64,000 bases of DNA from MGBC163016 sp964518575 (GTDB lineage Bacteria > Actinomycetota > Coriobacteriia > Coriobacteriales > Eggerthellaceae): positions 30,723 through 94,722 of the forward strand of contig CAZFGW010000003.1 of assembly GCA_964518575.1 (NCBI GenBank), given 5' to 3'. Each line of letters opens with the position of its first letter. Position 1 is the first letter of the stretch. Position numbers and translations under genes: made by a program. The notes below the pieces were generated by a model. The model worked only from the letters and a program-made list of their open reading frames with translations. It was not told the DNA's origin and did no database searches. This document shows positions 51,409 to 61,634 of the stretch, one piece after another.

Positions 51409-52731
51409 CTAACGCCTCTCCCCCGCCTCCGTCGTCTCCGCCTCATCCTCATGAGGCGACACATCAAGAGCGCGAATAGACCGCGGAAGATACGCAACGA
51501 GCCCTAAGATCAAGCAGGCTAAACCATCAACGAGGAAGAAGGGTGCGATTCCCATCACCTCGGCAAGCACGCCACCAAGAGCCACACCGATTGGGGACGC
51601 GAGCCCCATGATGGCATTCAGAAGTCCCATTGCACGACCCATTTTCTCGTCGGGAACATGCCGCTGCGTCAACGTCATGGTGGGACCATTGAACCAGGCA
51701 CATGCCATCGCCATCACAGTCACGAGCACCACAAATGCCATGAAGCCGTCCGGTGACAAGAATCCACACGCAGCCGTGGTTGCGCCCACAATAATGGCAG
51801 CGATCGCTATGAGCAGCGCTAGCCGTTTGCCCCCACCCCATACGATCAGAATCCCCGACCCGACGAGCATCCCGACACCGAAAGCCGCCTCCACGAGCGA
51901 CGCCATGTAACCGTTACCGCCAAAATGATCGTACGTCATGAGAGGAAATACAGCTGAGAGCGGACTGAATATCATCATGCCAACAGTCACCATGACCCAC
52001 AAAAGCACCACGCCACGCGTCTTCGCAACAGCGCGCCAACCATCCCTCAAGTTCGCCAGCACGTGCTGCTTTTCGGCGGATGCATCCACCACCGTCGGGA
52101 TCTTCGCGAAAGAAAGTCCGAGTATTGCCGCACATGCACCGGCGAAATCGAGAAACATCACCGCAGAAAAACCGAGCGTGGTATAGAGAAAGATGCCGAA
52201 CGCGGGCGCCCCAATGCTCGCGATCGAGGCGAGCAGTTGGTCGAGGGTATTGATGCGCAGCAGGTGCTTGTCGGGGACGAGCATAGGCATCGTCGCCATC
52301 ATCGCGGGACTGTGAAACGACTGACCCACTGCACGTGCAACGCACACAACCATGAGCAAAACGAGCGAAACATCACCGAGAAGAATGAGAATGCCAGCGA
52401 CAAGCGAGATGACACCGATGGCTCCATCAGCAATGATCATGATGGTTTTGCGGTTGTGTTTATCAGCCACGATGCCGCCAAAGGGCGAAATGAGACCGAC
52501 GGGCAGCATGACCGCAATAGTCATGAGCGAGAGCATGAGTGCACTGCCGGTGGACTCGGTCACATACCACACCACCGCGTAGCCAGCGGCATAGCTCGTG
52601 ACCATGGAAACCGCTTGCCCGATCCAAATGACAGCGATGATGGAAAGCCAGTTTTTCTGCAGAGGCAATCCCGCCGCACTCACGTCGCAGTGCACGGTAT
52701 CGGTTATGTGCGAACTATGCTCTTCAGTCAT
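51409..52731 (-). CDS. MFS transporter
   Basis: 440 residues from the ATG at 52731 (GAGGCTACCG upstream), overlapping the end of the macro-domain gene by eight bases. About twelve membrane segments. The loop between TM2 and TM3, PFGGIVADKHNRKTIMIIAD, has the MFS motif GxxaDrxxRk. The build resembles the MFS_3/DHA3 drug-efflux branch, with a repeated FGGxV/GxGxLiG pattern. The substrate is unknown. Confidence 0.9.
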   Translation of the reverse strand: MTEEHSSHITDTVHCDVSAAGLPLQKNWLSIIAVIWIGQAVSMVTSYAAGYAVVWYVTESTGSALMLSLMTIAVMLPVGLISPFGGIVADKHNRKTIMIIADGAIGVISLVAGILILLGDVSLVLLMVVCVARAVGQSFHSPAMMATMPMLVPDKHLLRINTLDQLLASIASIGAPAFGIFLYTTLGFSAVMFLDFAGACAAILGLSFAKIPTVVDASAEKQHVLANLRDGWRAVAKTRGVVLLWVMVTVGMMIFSPLSAVFPLMTYDHFGGNGYMASLVEAAFGVGMLVGSGILIVWGGGKRLALLIAIAAIIVGATTAACGFLSPDGFMAFVVLVTVMAMACAWFNGPTMTLTQRHVPDEKMGRAMGLLNAIMGLASPIGVALGGVLAEVMGIAPFFLVDGLACLILGLVAYLPRSIRALDVSPHEDEAETTEAGERR

Positions 52732-53704
52732 CGGTAGCCTCTTCGAACGCAGGAGTGCAAGGTTTCGCATGCTGGCTACCCGGATCGTAAGGATGCGAGG
52801 TCAGCTGCGAGCAAGATTCATGCTCTAAGAGTTCCCGATAGATCACCTCGTCGGTTTCGCTGAAAACATTGAAGACGACCTCGATCGTTTCCTCATTTCG
52901 TGCAAGCCATGAACGCAACGTTTCCACCGCAATCTTCGCCGCTTCCGTGCGCGGAAAACCGAACACACCCGTGCTGATGCAACAAAAAGCGATAGAGCGG
53001 CATCCGACGCCGACCGCCGCGTCGAGGCATGCCGTATAGCAGTTCGCAAGCAGTGCACAGTCGAGCTCGGTGGGATGGTCGTTCATGATCGGTCCCACGG
53101 TATGGATGACATACGTACTCGGCAGATTAAAAGCGTCCGTCACCTTCGCCATACCTGTAGGCTCAGGATGCCCCTGCTCGCCCATCAGGTGCGCGCACGC
53201 AAGACGCAGTTGCATGCCGGCGAAGGTATGGATGGCATTATCGATGCAGAAGTGCCCGGGGATGGAACAACCCAGCAGGCGCGAATTGGCAGCATTTACG
53301 ATAGCGTCGAGGGCAAGCCGTGTGATGTCGCCGCGCCAAAGGTGCAGGTGCGCGCTGCTTTCAGACGCGCGGTTCGCGGACGCTTCGGAAGCGTCAATAC
53401 TCGCGTTGCCTGCGTTGCCTGCGCTCTCAAGACATACGATATCTTCCAGACATATCCTCCCGCGGAAGTCCAGGATATCTTGCAACAGAACATCCTGCAG
53501 CTCCAAGATCCTGCCATCAGCAGGTTCGGGCGGTCGCGTATTCACGAGCGCGCGGAAAAGATCCCACTGCTCCTGCGGGTGCGCCGGAATATCCGACCCC
53601 TCCCCGCGCTCAGCGAGCAGCAAGCCATCAAGCTCAAAAAGCGTACGCTCTATACGCTCCTGAAGCTGTGCTTTCTGAAGCTGCGCCTTCGCGTCCATAC
53701 TCAT
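52724..53704 (-). CDS. Protein-ADP-ribose hydrolase, zinc-dependent macro domain
   Basis: 326 residues. An N-terminal helical region (1-115) is followed by the macro domain. LWRGDITRLALDAIVNAANS is the ADP-ribose loop, LLGCSIPGHFCIDNAIHTFA the Zn-macro signature with cysteine and histidine ligands, and AFCCISTGVFGFPRTEAA the second phosphate loop. It removes ADP-ribose from proteins. Zn-macro genes are often next to a SirTM sirtuin and a GcvH-L gene; neither is here. Instead it overlaps an MFS transporter gene. Confidence 0.9.
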   Translation of the reverse strand: MSMDAKAQLQKAQLQERIERTLFELDGLLLAERGEGSDIPAHPQEQWDLFRALVNTRPPEPADGRILELQDVLLQDILDFRGRICLEDIVCLESAGNAGNASIDASEASANRASESSAHLHLWRGDITRLALDAIVNAANSRLLGCSIPGHFCIDNAIHTFAGMQLRLACAHLMGEQGHPEPTGMAKVTDAFNLPSTYVIHTVGPIMNDHPTELDCALLANCYTACLDAAVGVGCRSIAFCCISTGVFGFPRTEAAKIAVETLRSWLARNEETIEVVFNVFSETDEVIYRELLEHESCSQLTSHPYDPGSQHAKPCTPAFEEATDD

Positions 53705-53810
53705 TCCCTCATTCCCTGTGAAGTGAACTGAAGTGTATCAAATGGGAAGCGACTTGCGAAAGCACACCTTACCGGGAAAGATCGTTCCCGCGGCTGGGGT
53801 GTCATGTCCC

Positions 53811-54251
53811 CTAAGCTTCTGATGCGACCAACTCGATTGCATCACCCGGAGCAATGCGACCACCCTCGAGGACTTTGCAGAACACCCCTTCGCGCGGCAT
53901 GATGCAGTCACCCATCTTGTGATAGATGGCGCAATGCGCATGGCACTCTTTCCCGATCTGCGTGATTTCCAACAGAACATCGCCCGAGCGCAGCTGCGTA
54001 CCAACAGGGAGACTCTTCAGATCGAATCCCTCCACGATGATGTTCTCGCCGAACGAGCCGTTTACCACATCGGCGCCACGTGCCTTGAAATCCTCGATCT
54101 GCTCATAGCCGAGCAGACTCACCTGACGATGCCAATGTCCCGCGTGTGCATCGTCTTGAATGCCCCAATCAGGGCGAAGGTCAATGGACGCAGTTTCGGT
54201 TTTCTGAATGCCTTTGATCGTGCTGGTGCAAACGGCTTTGACAGTGCCCAT
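53811..54251 (-). CDS. MOSC domain-containing protein
   Basis: 146 residues from the ATG at 54251 (AAGGAGCG upstream). KAVCTSTIKGIQKTETASID, then DDAHAGHWHRQVSLLGYEQI, then VVNGSFGENIIVEG follow the MOSC order. EITQIGKECHAHCAIYHKMG carries the conserved cysteine. MOSC proteins handle sulfur for the molybdenum cofactor or related pathways. This single-domain form is common near MoCo genes in anaerobes; its function in this genome may serve the DMSO-reductase-type enzyme. Confidence 0.9.
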   Translation of the reverse strand: MGTVKAVCTSTIKGIQKTETASIDLRPDWGIQDDAHAGHWHRQVSLLGYEQIEDFKARGADVVNGSFGENIIVEGFDLKSLPVGTQLRSGDVLLEITQIGKECHAHCAIYHKMGDCIMPREGVFCKVLEGGRIAPGDAIELVASEA

Positions 54252-54414
54252 GTTGCACGCTCCTTCGTATAAGAGTCGATATACCGTGCGCCACCTCGGC
54301 ATACCCGGTGCAACAATAGATGAAGACCTGCGACCGCTGCACAACGACCAACGGGTAATTTCTCAGCGTAGGGATATTATACTCGTCTGAGGTATATCGT
54401 CCCGAGCAACCGCA

Positions 54415-54612
54415 ATCAATGCCGTTTCAGCAAGAATCATGTTTGGGAATAGATGTTGGGGCGAGATTCATCTCGCCTGCAAACGATACATGATCGGGGT
54501 TGATACACCCGGGATCACCATTGGCGAAACGCATTCGCCATATGTTTCATCACCGGGCACGTTACCCGGCGGACGCGATAAATCGCGTCCCTACGTCAAC
54601 CAGATTCGTTTT
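54415..54612. repeat. R-family repeat, copy R7, with two different stems
   Basis: Most of this 473-bp gap is repeat. First the usual core GGCGAGATTCATCTCGCC (54458-54477), then a right part with GGGATCACCATTGGCGAAAC. CCGGGCACGTTACCCGG (54553-54569) follows, and then a second stem GGACGCGAT-AA-ATCGCGTCC (54571-54590) read in the opposite direction, ending in CTACGTCAACCAGATTCG. Both main stems have 9-bp arms and a 2-base centre. Confidence 0.82.
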
Positions 54613-54654
54613 CGTTATTAAAGCATTTTTATCTACCTGAACCGTTCATACCCA

Positions 54655-54690
54655 TTACCATTCAACCCGAATCATGCTTGGGTATAGAAC
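54655..54690. repeat. R-family left-unit fragment next to REP copy F
   Basis: ACCCGAATCATGCTTGGGTATAG resembles the left unit of R6 and R7. It runs within about ten bases of REP copy F. Confidence 0.6.
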
Positions 54691-54699
54691 CGCATTGGC

Positions 54700-54727
54700 G
54701 AATCAGGGGGACGGTTCTCTTGACTCA
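54700..54727. repeat. REP palindrome, copy F
   Basis: GAATCA-GGGGGACGGTTCT-CTTGACTC, left arm slightly decayed. The right arm contains the stop codon of the YbaK gene. Confidence 0.82.
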
Positions 54728-55195
54728 CTCGGGGAGTTTGCAAACATCAACCCAGGTGCTGCCCGGAACGATATCAGCAAGTTCGTCGGGCGTGAGCGCA
54801 ATGGCACTATTGGAACTGCCGCAGGCGGGATAGGTCGTGTCGAACCGGCGAAGAGTTTCGTCAAGATATACATCGCACTCGTCCTTCACGCCGAACGGGC
54901 AAACCCCGCCAACCGCATGACCAATGCGCTGCTCTGCTGCGTCTGCGGAAAGCATCTTCGCTTTGCGCCCGAACTGTTCTTTGAACTTGGGGTTAGCGAT
55001 ACGGGCATCCCCGGCGCAGACGATAAGAGCAACCCGGTCGCCGAGATCGAAGGAAAGTGTTTTCGCGATGCGCGCGGGTTCGCAGCCGACCGCCTCAGCT
55101 GCCAGTTCCACCGTTGCACTTGAAACCTCGAACTCCATCACATCATCTGCGCGACCATATGCTGCAAGATGTGCCTTCGCCCTCTCGATCGACAT
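54725..55195 (-). CDS. YbaK/EbsC family aminoacyl-tRNA deacylase
   Basis: 156 residues. AEAVGCEPARIAKTLSFDLG, then VALIVCAGDARIANPKFKEQ, then FGRKAKMLSADAAEQRIGHA, then VGGVCPFGVK make the YbaK editing fold, with the Lys of IAKTLSF and the GGVCPFG loop. These enzymes hydrolyse Cys-tRNA-Pro or similar mischarged tRNAs. The TGA stop is supplied by the edge of REP copy F. Confidence 0.92.
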   Translation of the reverse strand: MSIERAKAHLAAYGRADDVMEFEVSSATVELAAEAVGCEPARIAKTLSFDLGDRVALIVCAGDARIANPKFKEQFGRKAKMLSADAAEQRIGHAVGGVCPFGVKDECDVYLDETLRRFDTTYPACGSSNSAIALTPDELADIVPGSTWVDVCKLPE

Positions 55196-55314
55196 GAATC
55201 CCCCGTTCTCGTTTTGATTACGCTCTCATGCCCAAGGGTACCAGAGAAAACCCAAGGAACCCAAAGGGGTTGTTGTGCCCTCACGGGGTTCGAGCCCCTG
55301 ACTGAGTGAAACAA

Positions 55315-55347
55315 AAAAACGGCAGATACGATTTCCATATCTGCCGC
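55315..55347 (-). terminator. Second copy of the tRNA-Ala terminator
   Basis: Same CGGCAGATA / TATCTGCCG hairpin and T-run as the functional terminator, at 55320-55346, behind the tRNA fragment. Confidence 0.75.
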
Positions 55348-55475
55348 ATCATAGTTGGTGGAGTATAGGGGGCTCGACGCGTCTTCGCTTCGCGAATCCG
55401 CACCCTCCTCGCATTCTTTGCAAGAATGCTTCGGACACACTTTTTGAGACCTAAGCCCCCCTGACTGAGTGAAAC

Positions 55476-55510
55476 AAAAAAACGGCAGATACGATTTCCA
55501 TATCTGCCGC
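55476..55510 (-). terminator. Terminator of tRNA-Ala
   Basis: Arms CGGCAGATA / TATCTGCCG, followed on the minus strand by seven T. It lies nine bases past the CCA end of tRNA-Ala. Confidence 0.85.
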
Positions 55511-55518
55511 CTAAAACC

Positions 55519-55594
55519 TGGTGGAGTATAGGGGGCTCGAACCCCTGACCTCATGGCTGCCAGCCATGCGCTCTCCCAGCTGAGCTAATACCCC
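55519..55594 (-). tRNA. tRNA-Ala, anticodon GGC
   Basis: 76 bases with encoded CCA. The acceptor GGGGTAT pairs with ATACTCC (one G-U). The D-arm contains AGCTCAGCTGGGAGAGC. The anticodon stem CATGG / CCATG encloses loop CTGGCAG with anticodon GGC (reads GCC). The T-arm is GGGGTTCGAGCCCC. A terminator follows at once. Confidence 0.95.
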
Positions 55595-55630
55595 GAATAA
55601 GCGCAACCTACTATATCACAAAGAAATATT

Positions 55631-56491
55631 CTATGCCTTATCGATCTGCGCCAAAATGGGATCGAGCGCACCTTCGGTATCGTACTGTTCAACCTTGCCG
55701 GCATCGACCATACGCGCGAACTCAGGATCGATCGGCAACGTTGCCACCGCTTCGATCTCATACTTCTTCGCCACCTCTTCGCCCTGAGGCTGGCCAAAGA
55801 TGTAATGCTTCTTACCGCACTCATCGCACTGGTAGTACGCCATGTTCTCGACAAGACCGATAACGGGAACTTCCAGCGAGTTCGCCAAATTGACCGCCTT
55901 GCCGACGATCATCGAAACGAGCTCTTGCGGAGCAGAAACTGTCACGATGCCGTCAACGGGCAGCGTCTGGAAGATGGTCAGGAAAACGTCCGAAGTTCCT
56001 GGAGGCATATCGATCAGCATGACGTCGATATCGCCCCAGTTCACTTCGCTCCAGAACTGACGCAGGGCGCTCGAGATCACAGGACCTCTCCATGCAACCG
56101 GAACATCGTCTTGAGGAAGCAACAGGTTCACGGAGATTACCTTGATGCCCGACTCAATCTGGATGGGATTGATGCCGTCCTCATCAGCGGTCGGATGACC
56201 TGTGATGCCAAATGATTTCGGAATGGAAGGACCGGTAACGTCAGCGTCAAGGATGCCAACCTTCAGTCCCTTCTTCGCAAGCTCTGAGGCGAGCAAGCTC
56301 GTAACGAGTGATTTGCCAACGCCGCCCTTGCCGGACACGACCGCGATCGCCTTTTTGATCTGCGAGCGCTTGTTGGGCTTCAACTTCTCCGGCTCAGTGC
56401 GCGATCCGCAATCGGAAACACCGCAGCTTGAGCATGAACCGCCACAATCCTCCGGCGTCTCAGCAGTCTTCTCTACGTTCTCTTCTGCCAT
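55631..56491 (-). CDS. Mrp/NBP35 family ATP-binding protein (Fe-S carrier)
   Basis: 286 residues from the ATG at 56491 (AAGGAG eight bases upstream). The N-terminus is Cys-rich (DCGGSCSSCGVSDCGS), as in NBP35-type Fe-S carriers. The deviant Walker A is VVSGKGGVGKSLVTSLLASE, then DADVTGPSIPKSFG, then VMLIDMPPGTSD. A further CDECGKKH lies near 225. It binds and delivers [4Fe-4S] clusters to apoproteins. A hairpin and T-run end directly before its ribosome site. Confidence 0.92.
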   Translation of the reverse strand: MAEENVEKTAETPEDCGGSCSSCGVSDCGSRTEPEKLKPNKRSQIKKAIAVVSGKGGVGKSLVTSLLASELAKKGLKVGILDADVTGPSIPKSFGITGHPTADEDGINPIQIESGIKVISVNLLLPQDDVPVAWRGPVISSALRQFWSEVNWGDIDVMLIDMPPGTSDVFLTIFQTLPVDGIVTVSAPQELVSMIVGKAVNLANSLEVPVIGLVENMAYYQCDECGKKHYIFGQPQGEEVAKKYEIEAVATLPIDPEFARMVDAGKVEQYDTEGALDPILAQIDKA

Positions 56492-56504
56492 GCTTGATTC
56501 TCCT

Positions 56505-56535
56505 TCCCAAAAAAAGCGGCTCAGAAGAGCCGCTT
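56505..56535 (-). terminator. Terminator upstream of Mrp
   Basis: GCGGCTC-TTCT-GAGCCGC on the minus strand, followed by seven T that run to GGGAAGGAG, the Mrp ribosome site. It ends the upstream hypothetical gene or acts as a leader attenuator of Mrp. Confidence 0.8.
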
Positions 56536-56590
56536 CCAACTATTTTGCATCTTTAATAACACACAGACGCGTTTTGTACAAGTGATGCGT

Positions 56591-56884
56591 CTACTTCACC
56601 GACGCATAGAAGACGGAATCATCAAAAACGTCTTTGATGCATTTGCCCTCAACAAACGGGAGCTCCAAAAATTCCGAAATGGTTGAGACCAGAGGCGAGC
56701 AATCGACATAGTGCCCCTTTTCGTTCAGCTCCTCCGTGTCCTGAACTCTCCAATATCTATCATTGACGTCCGTTAGATAATAAGAGTGCGCATCATAGTC
56801 CATATAGACTGAATGATTTGCATGGAGATACGGCTGGAATCCTTCGTAATCTATATCGAGTACTTCTTCGGATTTGACGCCCAT
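56591..56884 (-). CDS. Hypothetical protein
   Basis: 97 residues, acidic and aromatic-rich (LHANHSVYMDYDAHSYYLTD, then DRYWRVQDTEELNEKGHYVD). There is no signal peptide, membrane segment or known motif that I recognise. The lack of Lys/Arg in the centre and the length suggest a small cytoplasmic protein. It lies between the U32 gene and Mrp, all in the same direction. A terminator follows 60 bases past the stop. Confidence 0.6.
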   Translation of the reverse strand: MGVKSEEVLDIDYEGFQPYLHANHSVYMDYDAHSYYLTDVNDRYWRVQDTEELNEKGHYVDCSPLVSTISEFLELPFVEGKCIKDVFDDSVFYASVK

Positions 56885-56997
56885 CTTTCACCCCTATCTG
56901 TCGGTGATACTTGCTCTATTCATCATAACAAGAATACGTTCGACATACATCGATAAGTTCCAATTTATAGCAAGTTTCATGGGTGCTTTTTCAAATA

Positions 56998-58278
56998 TCA
57001 GTGGCGCGCGCTCCGGCGGTAGCGACGAGCCCGCACAAATGATCCCGACGGGAGCTCAAAGTCGCAAGTCGTGCGGTATATTTCCTTGGATCTGTTCGCA
57101 ACGTCGACAGGGATAAGCCGGTACGCATCCCCCTTATCAGCATACGATTTCCAAGCCAACTCCCCCACTTCAAACGCTCGGATGGGAAATGATGGCGAAA
57201 GGACCTCGAGCGTCTCGCCAACAGCGAACCGATTCCGGCAGAGGAGCTCCACCTCGTATGCACCGTCAGCTCCGTCCTCAAGACGACGTGATGAGCGAAC
57301 ATCGGCAACGTGCATAGTCTCCTGTTCATACCCGTCGAAATCGTCAGCCTGCTCGGGTTCGCCGAAATAAAATCCCGTGCTGTACGGTCGATGGGAGATG
57401 GCGCGCAACTCCTCTTCCATCTCAGATGCCGGTGCACCTGAGAGCGCCTGCCGATACGCATTGACCACAGTCGCAACGTAAAACGCCTTCTTGTTCCGTC
57501 CCTCGATCTTGATTGAATCAACACCCGCCTGCTCAAGCTCGCGAAGATGCGAAACCATACACAGATCCTTCGCATTCATCAGAAAGGTACCATTCTCATC
57601 TTCTACGACAGGGAAATGAACATCCGGGCGCTTCTCCTCCTCAAGCGTATACTTCCAACGGCAGGGCTGGGTGCAATGCCCTTTATTGCCCGATCTGCCC
57701 GTAAGATAACTGCTGATGAGACATCTGCCCGAAAGCGCCATGCATTGTGCCCCGTGCACGAACGCCTCTATCTCAAGGTCATCGGGAATATCCTCACGCA
57801 TGAGTGCGATGTCGGAAAGCGTCATCTCCCGAGCGCATACGATCCGCGACGCACCGAGGGCATGCCACATTTTTGCGGCTTCAGCGTTCGCAACCGATGC
57901 CTGCGTGCTGACATGAAGCGCACAGCGGGGTGCATAAGCACGCGCAAGAGGGACAACCCCGATGTCACCGATAATCAACGCATCGACACCAGCATCGTGC
58001 ACCTGCTCCAAAAAGGACGGCAGCGCTTTGATGTCCTCCGGCATCATCATGACATTGCACGTGAGGTGTACGCTTGCGTGGGCATCATGGGCAATGCGGA
58101 CTGCTTGCGGCAATTCCTCCAGCGTGAAGTTCGCTGCACGTGCTCGCATGCTGAATCGGTTGGCTCCCAGATAGACCGCATCAGCTCCGAAAGCGAGAGC
58201 GGCATGAAGCTGCTCGAAACCCCCTGCCGGGGCAAGCAACTCCATGTTTATGGTTTTCAGGCTTCGTTGTGATTCCAT
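56998..58278 (-). CDS. U32 family peptidase-like protein
   Basis: 426 residues. MELLAPAGGFEQLHAALAFG, then ADAVYLGANRFSMRARAANF open the barrel. The U32 signature is EAFVHGAQCMALSGRCLISS, then YLTGRSGNKGHCTQPCRW, with conserved cysteines. Family members with this layout modify RNA, including hydroxylation of tRNA wobble uridine (TrhP/YegQ) or 23S rRNA (RlhA), or act in ubiquinone synthesis; protease activity is uncertain. The start may be the ATG at 58245 (MELLAPAGG); neither start has a strong ribosome site. Confidence 0.9.
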   Translation of the reverse strand: MESQRSLKTINMELLAPAGGFEQLHAALAFGADAVYLGANRFSMRARAANFTLEELPQAVRIAHDAHASVHLTCNVMMMPEDIKALPSFLEQVHDAGVDALIIGDIGVVPLARAYAPRCALHVSTQASVANAEAAKMWHALGASRIVCAREMTLSDIALMREDIPDDLEIEAFVHGAQCMALSGRCLISSYLTGRSGNKGHCTQPCRWKYTLEEEKRPDVHFPVVEDENGTFLMNAKDLCMVSHLRELEQAGVDSIKIEGRNKKAFYVATVVNAYRQALSGAPASEMEEELRAISHRPYSTGFYFGEPEQADDFDGYEQETMHVADVRSSRRLEDGADGAYEVELLCRNRFAVGETLEVLSPSFPIRAFEVGELAWKSYADKGDAYRLIPVDVANRSKEIYRTTCDFELPSGSFVRARRYRRSARH

Positions 58279-58302
58279 GTGATCATGATAACAATTCGAC
58301 CC

Positions 58303-58341
58303 TAAAAGAAGAGAAGCGATCCCGCGCGAGGACCGCTTCTC
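58303..58341 (-). terminator. Terminator of clpB
   Basis: Arms GAGAAGCG / CGCTTCTC (58311-58318, 58334-58341). On the minus strand TTCTTTTAG follows. Confidence 0.7.
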
Positions 58342-58364
58342 CCTTCTGCGCCAAGCTCGTACAA

Positions 58365-61088
<2,724 letters not shown>

Positions 61089-61205
61089 GATCTCCTCCCC
61101 TCGAAATGGGTTGTTCGTGATCGTTCAAATTCGATGTGCCTTGATGGCGAAATGTCTTGGTTGATCTTTTGCTGAGTCTTATTGATGGCGTGTTCACGCA
61201 ACCGA

Positions 61206-61634
61206 TCAGTTCTTCGCGAAGAATCTAACGGTTGAAGCGGTATTGGTGAGCCAGTGAAACACGGGCGGAAGGTCGGACGTGCGCATGAGTGAGTTCACCG
61301 GAGTATGGGGATCGAGTTCGCTCACACGTCGCGCAAGGCGCTGGTAGCGCTTGTGCATGTTCTCCAGTTCCGCTTCTGCACTGTCCAACTTGGTCTGCAG
61401 ATCCAGAATGCGTATCACGCCCGCAAGGTTGATGCCCTCAGCCGTGAGCTCATTGATGAGCTCCAAGCGCTCGATATCAGCCTGGGAGTACATGCGCGTA
61501 TTTCCACTGGTGCGCTGCGGCGTGACCAAGCCCTTCTGCTCGTATGCACGCAGCGTTTGCGGATGAACCCCTGCGAGTTCAGCCGCAACGCTGATCATGT
61601 AGAGCGGGCGGTTTCTATCAGAAGAGGCTACCAT
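61206..61634 (-). CDS. hspR: Heat-shock repressor HspR, MerR family
   Basis: 142 residues. LYMISVAAELAGVHPQTLRA, then YEQKGLVTPQRTSGNTRMYS form the MerR helix-turn-helix characteristic of HspR. A coiled coil (about 78-105) follows. It represses dnaK and clpB by binding HAIR elements in Actinobacteria. It is last in the dnaK-grpE-dnaJ-hspR run and overlaps the dnaJ gene by seven bases. No clear HAIR site was found in the 117 bases before clpB. Confidence 0.93.
   Translation of the reverse strand: MVASSDRNRPLYMISVAAELAGVHPQTLRAYEQKGLVTPQRTSGNTRMYSQADIERLELINELTAEGINLAGVIRILDLQTKLDSAEAELENMHKRYQRLARRVSELDPHTPVNSLMRTSDLPPVFHWLTNTASTVRFFAKN

Larger units (their letters stand above)
55295..55540. 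repeat. Direct duplication of tRNA-Ala 3' end and terminator (163-bp period)
   Basis: Two copies, 55295-55377 and 55458-55540. Each has 53 identical bases containing the terminator, an unrelated 8-base spacer (ATCATAGT or CTAAAACC), and 22 identical bases equal to the tRNA-Ala 3' end. Between them lie about 80 bp of unique sequence with a 19-bp palindrome (55411-55429). Confidence 0.85.

Noticed and set aside
55138..55554. 138-codon frame on the minus strand across the tRNA-Ala duplication
   Set aside because: It runs through terminators and tRNA sequence; the repeated amino-acid blocks only reflect the DNA duplication.
61089..61205. HAIR element (CTTGAGT-N7-ACTCAAG) before clpB
   Set aside because: Looked for on both strands; only scattered half-like words (ACTCAG, ATCAAGG) were found, not an inverted pair.
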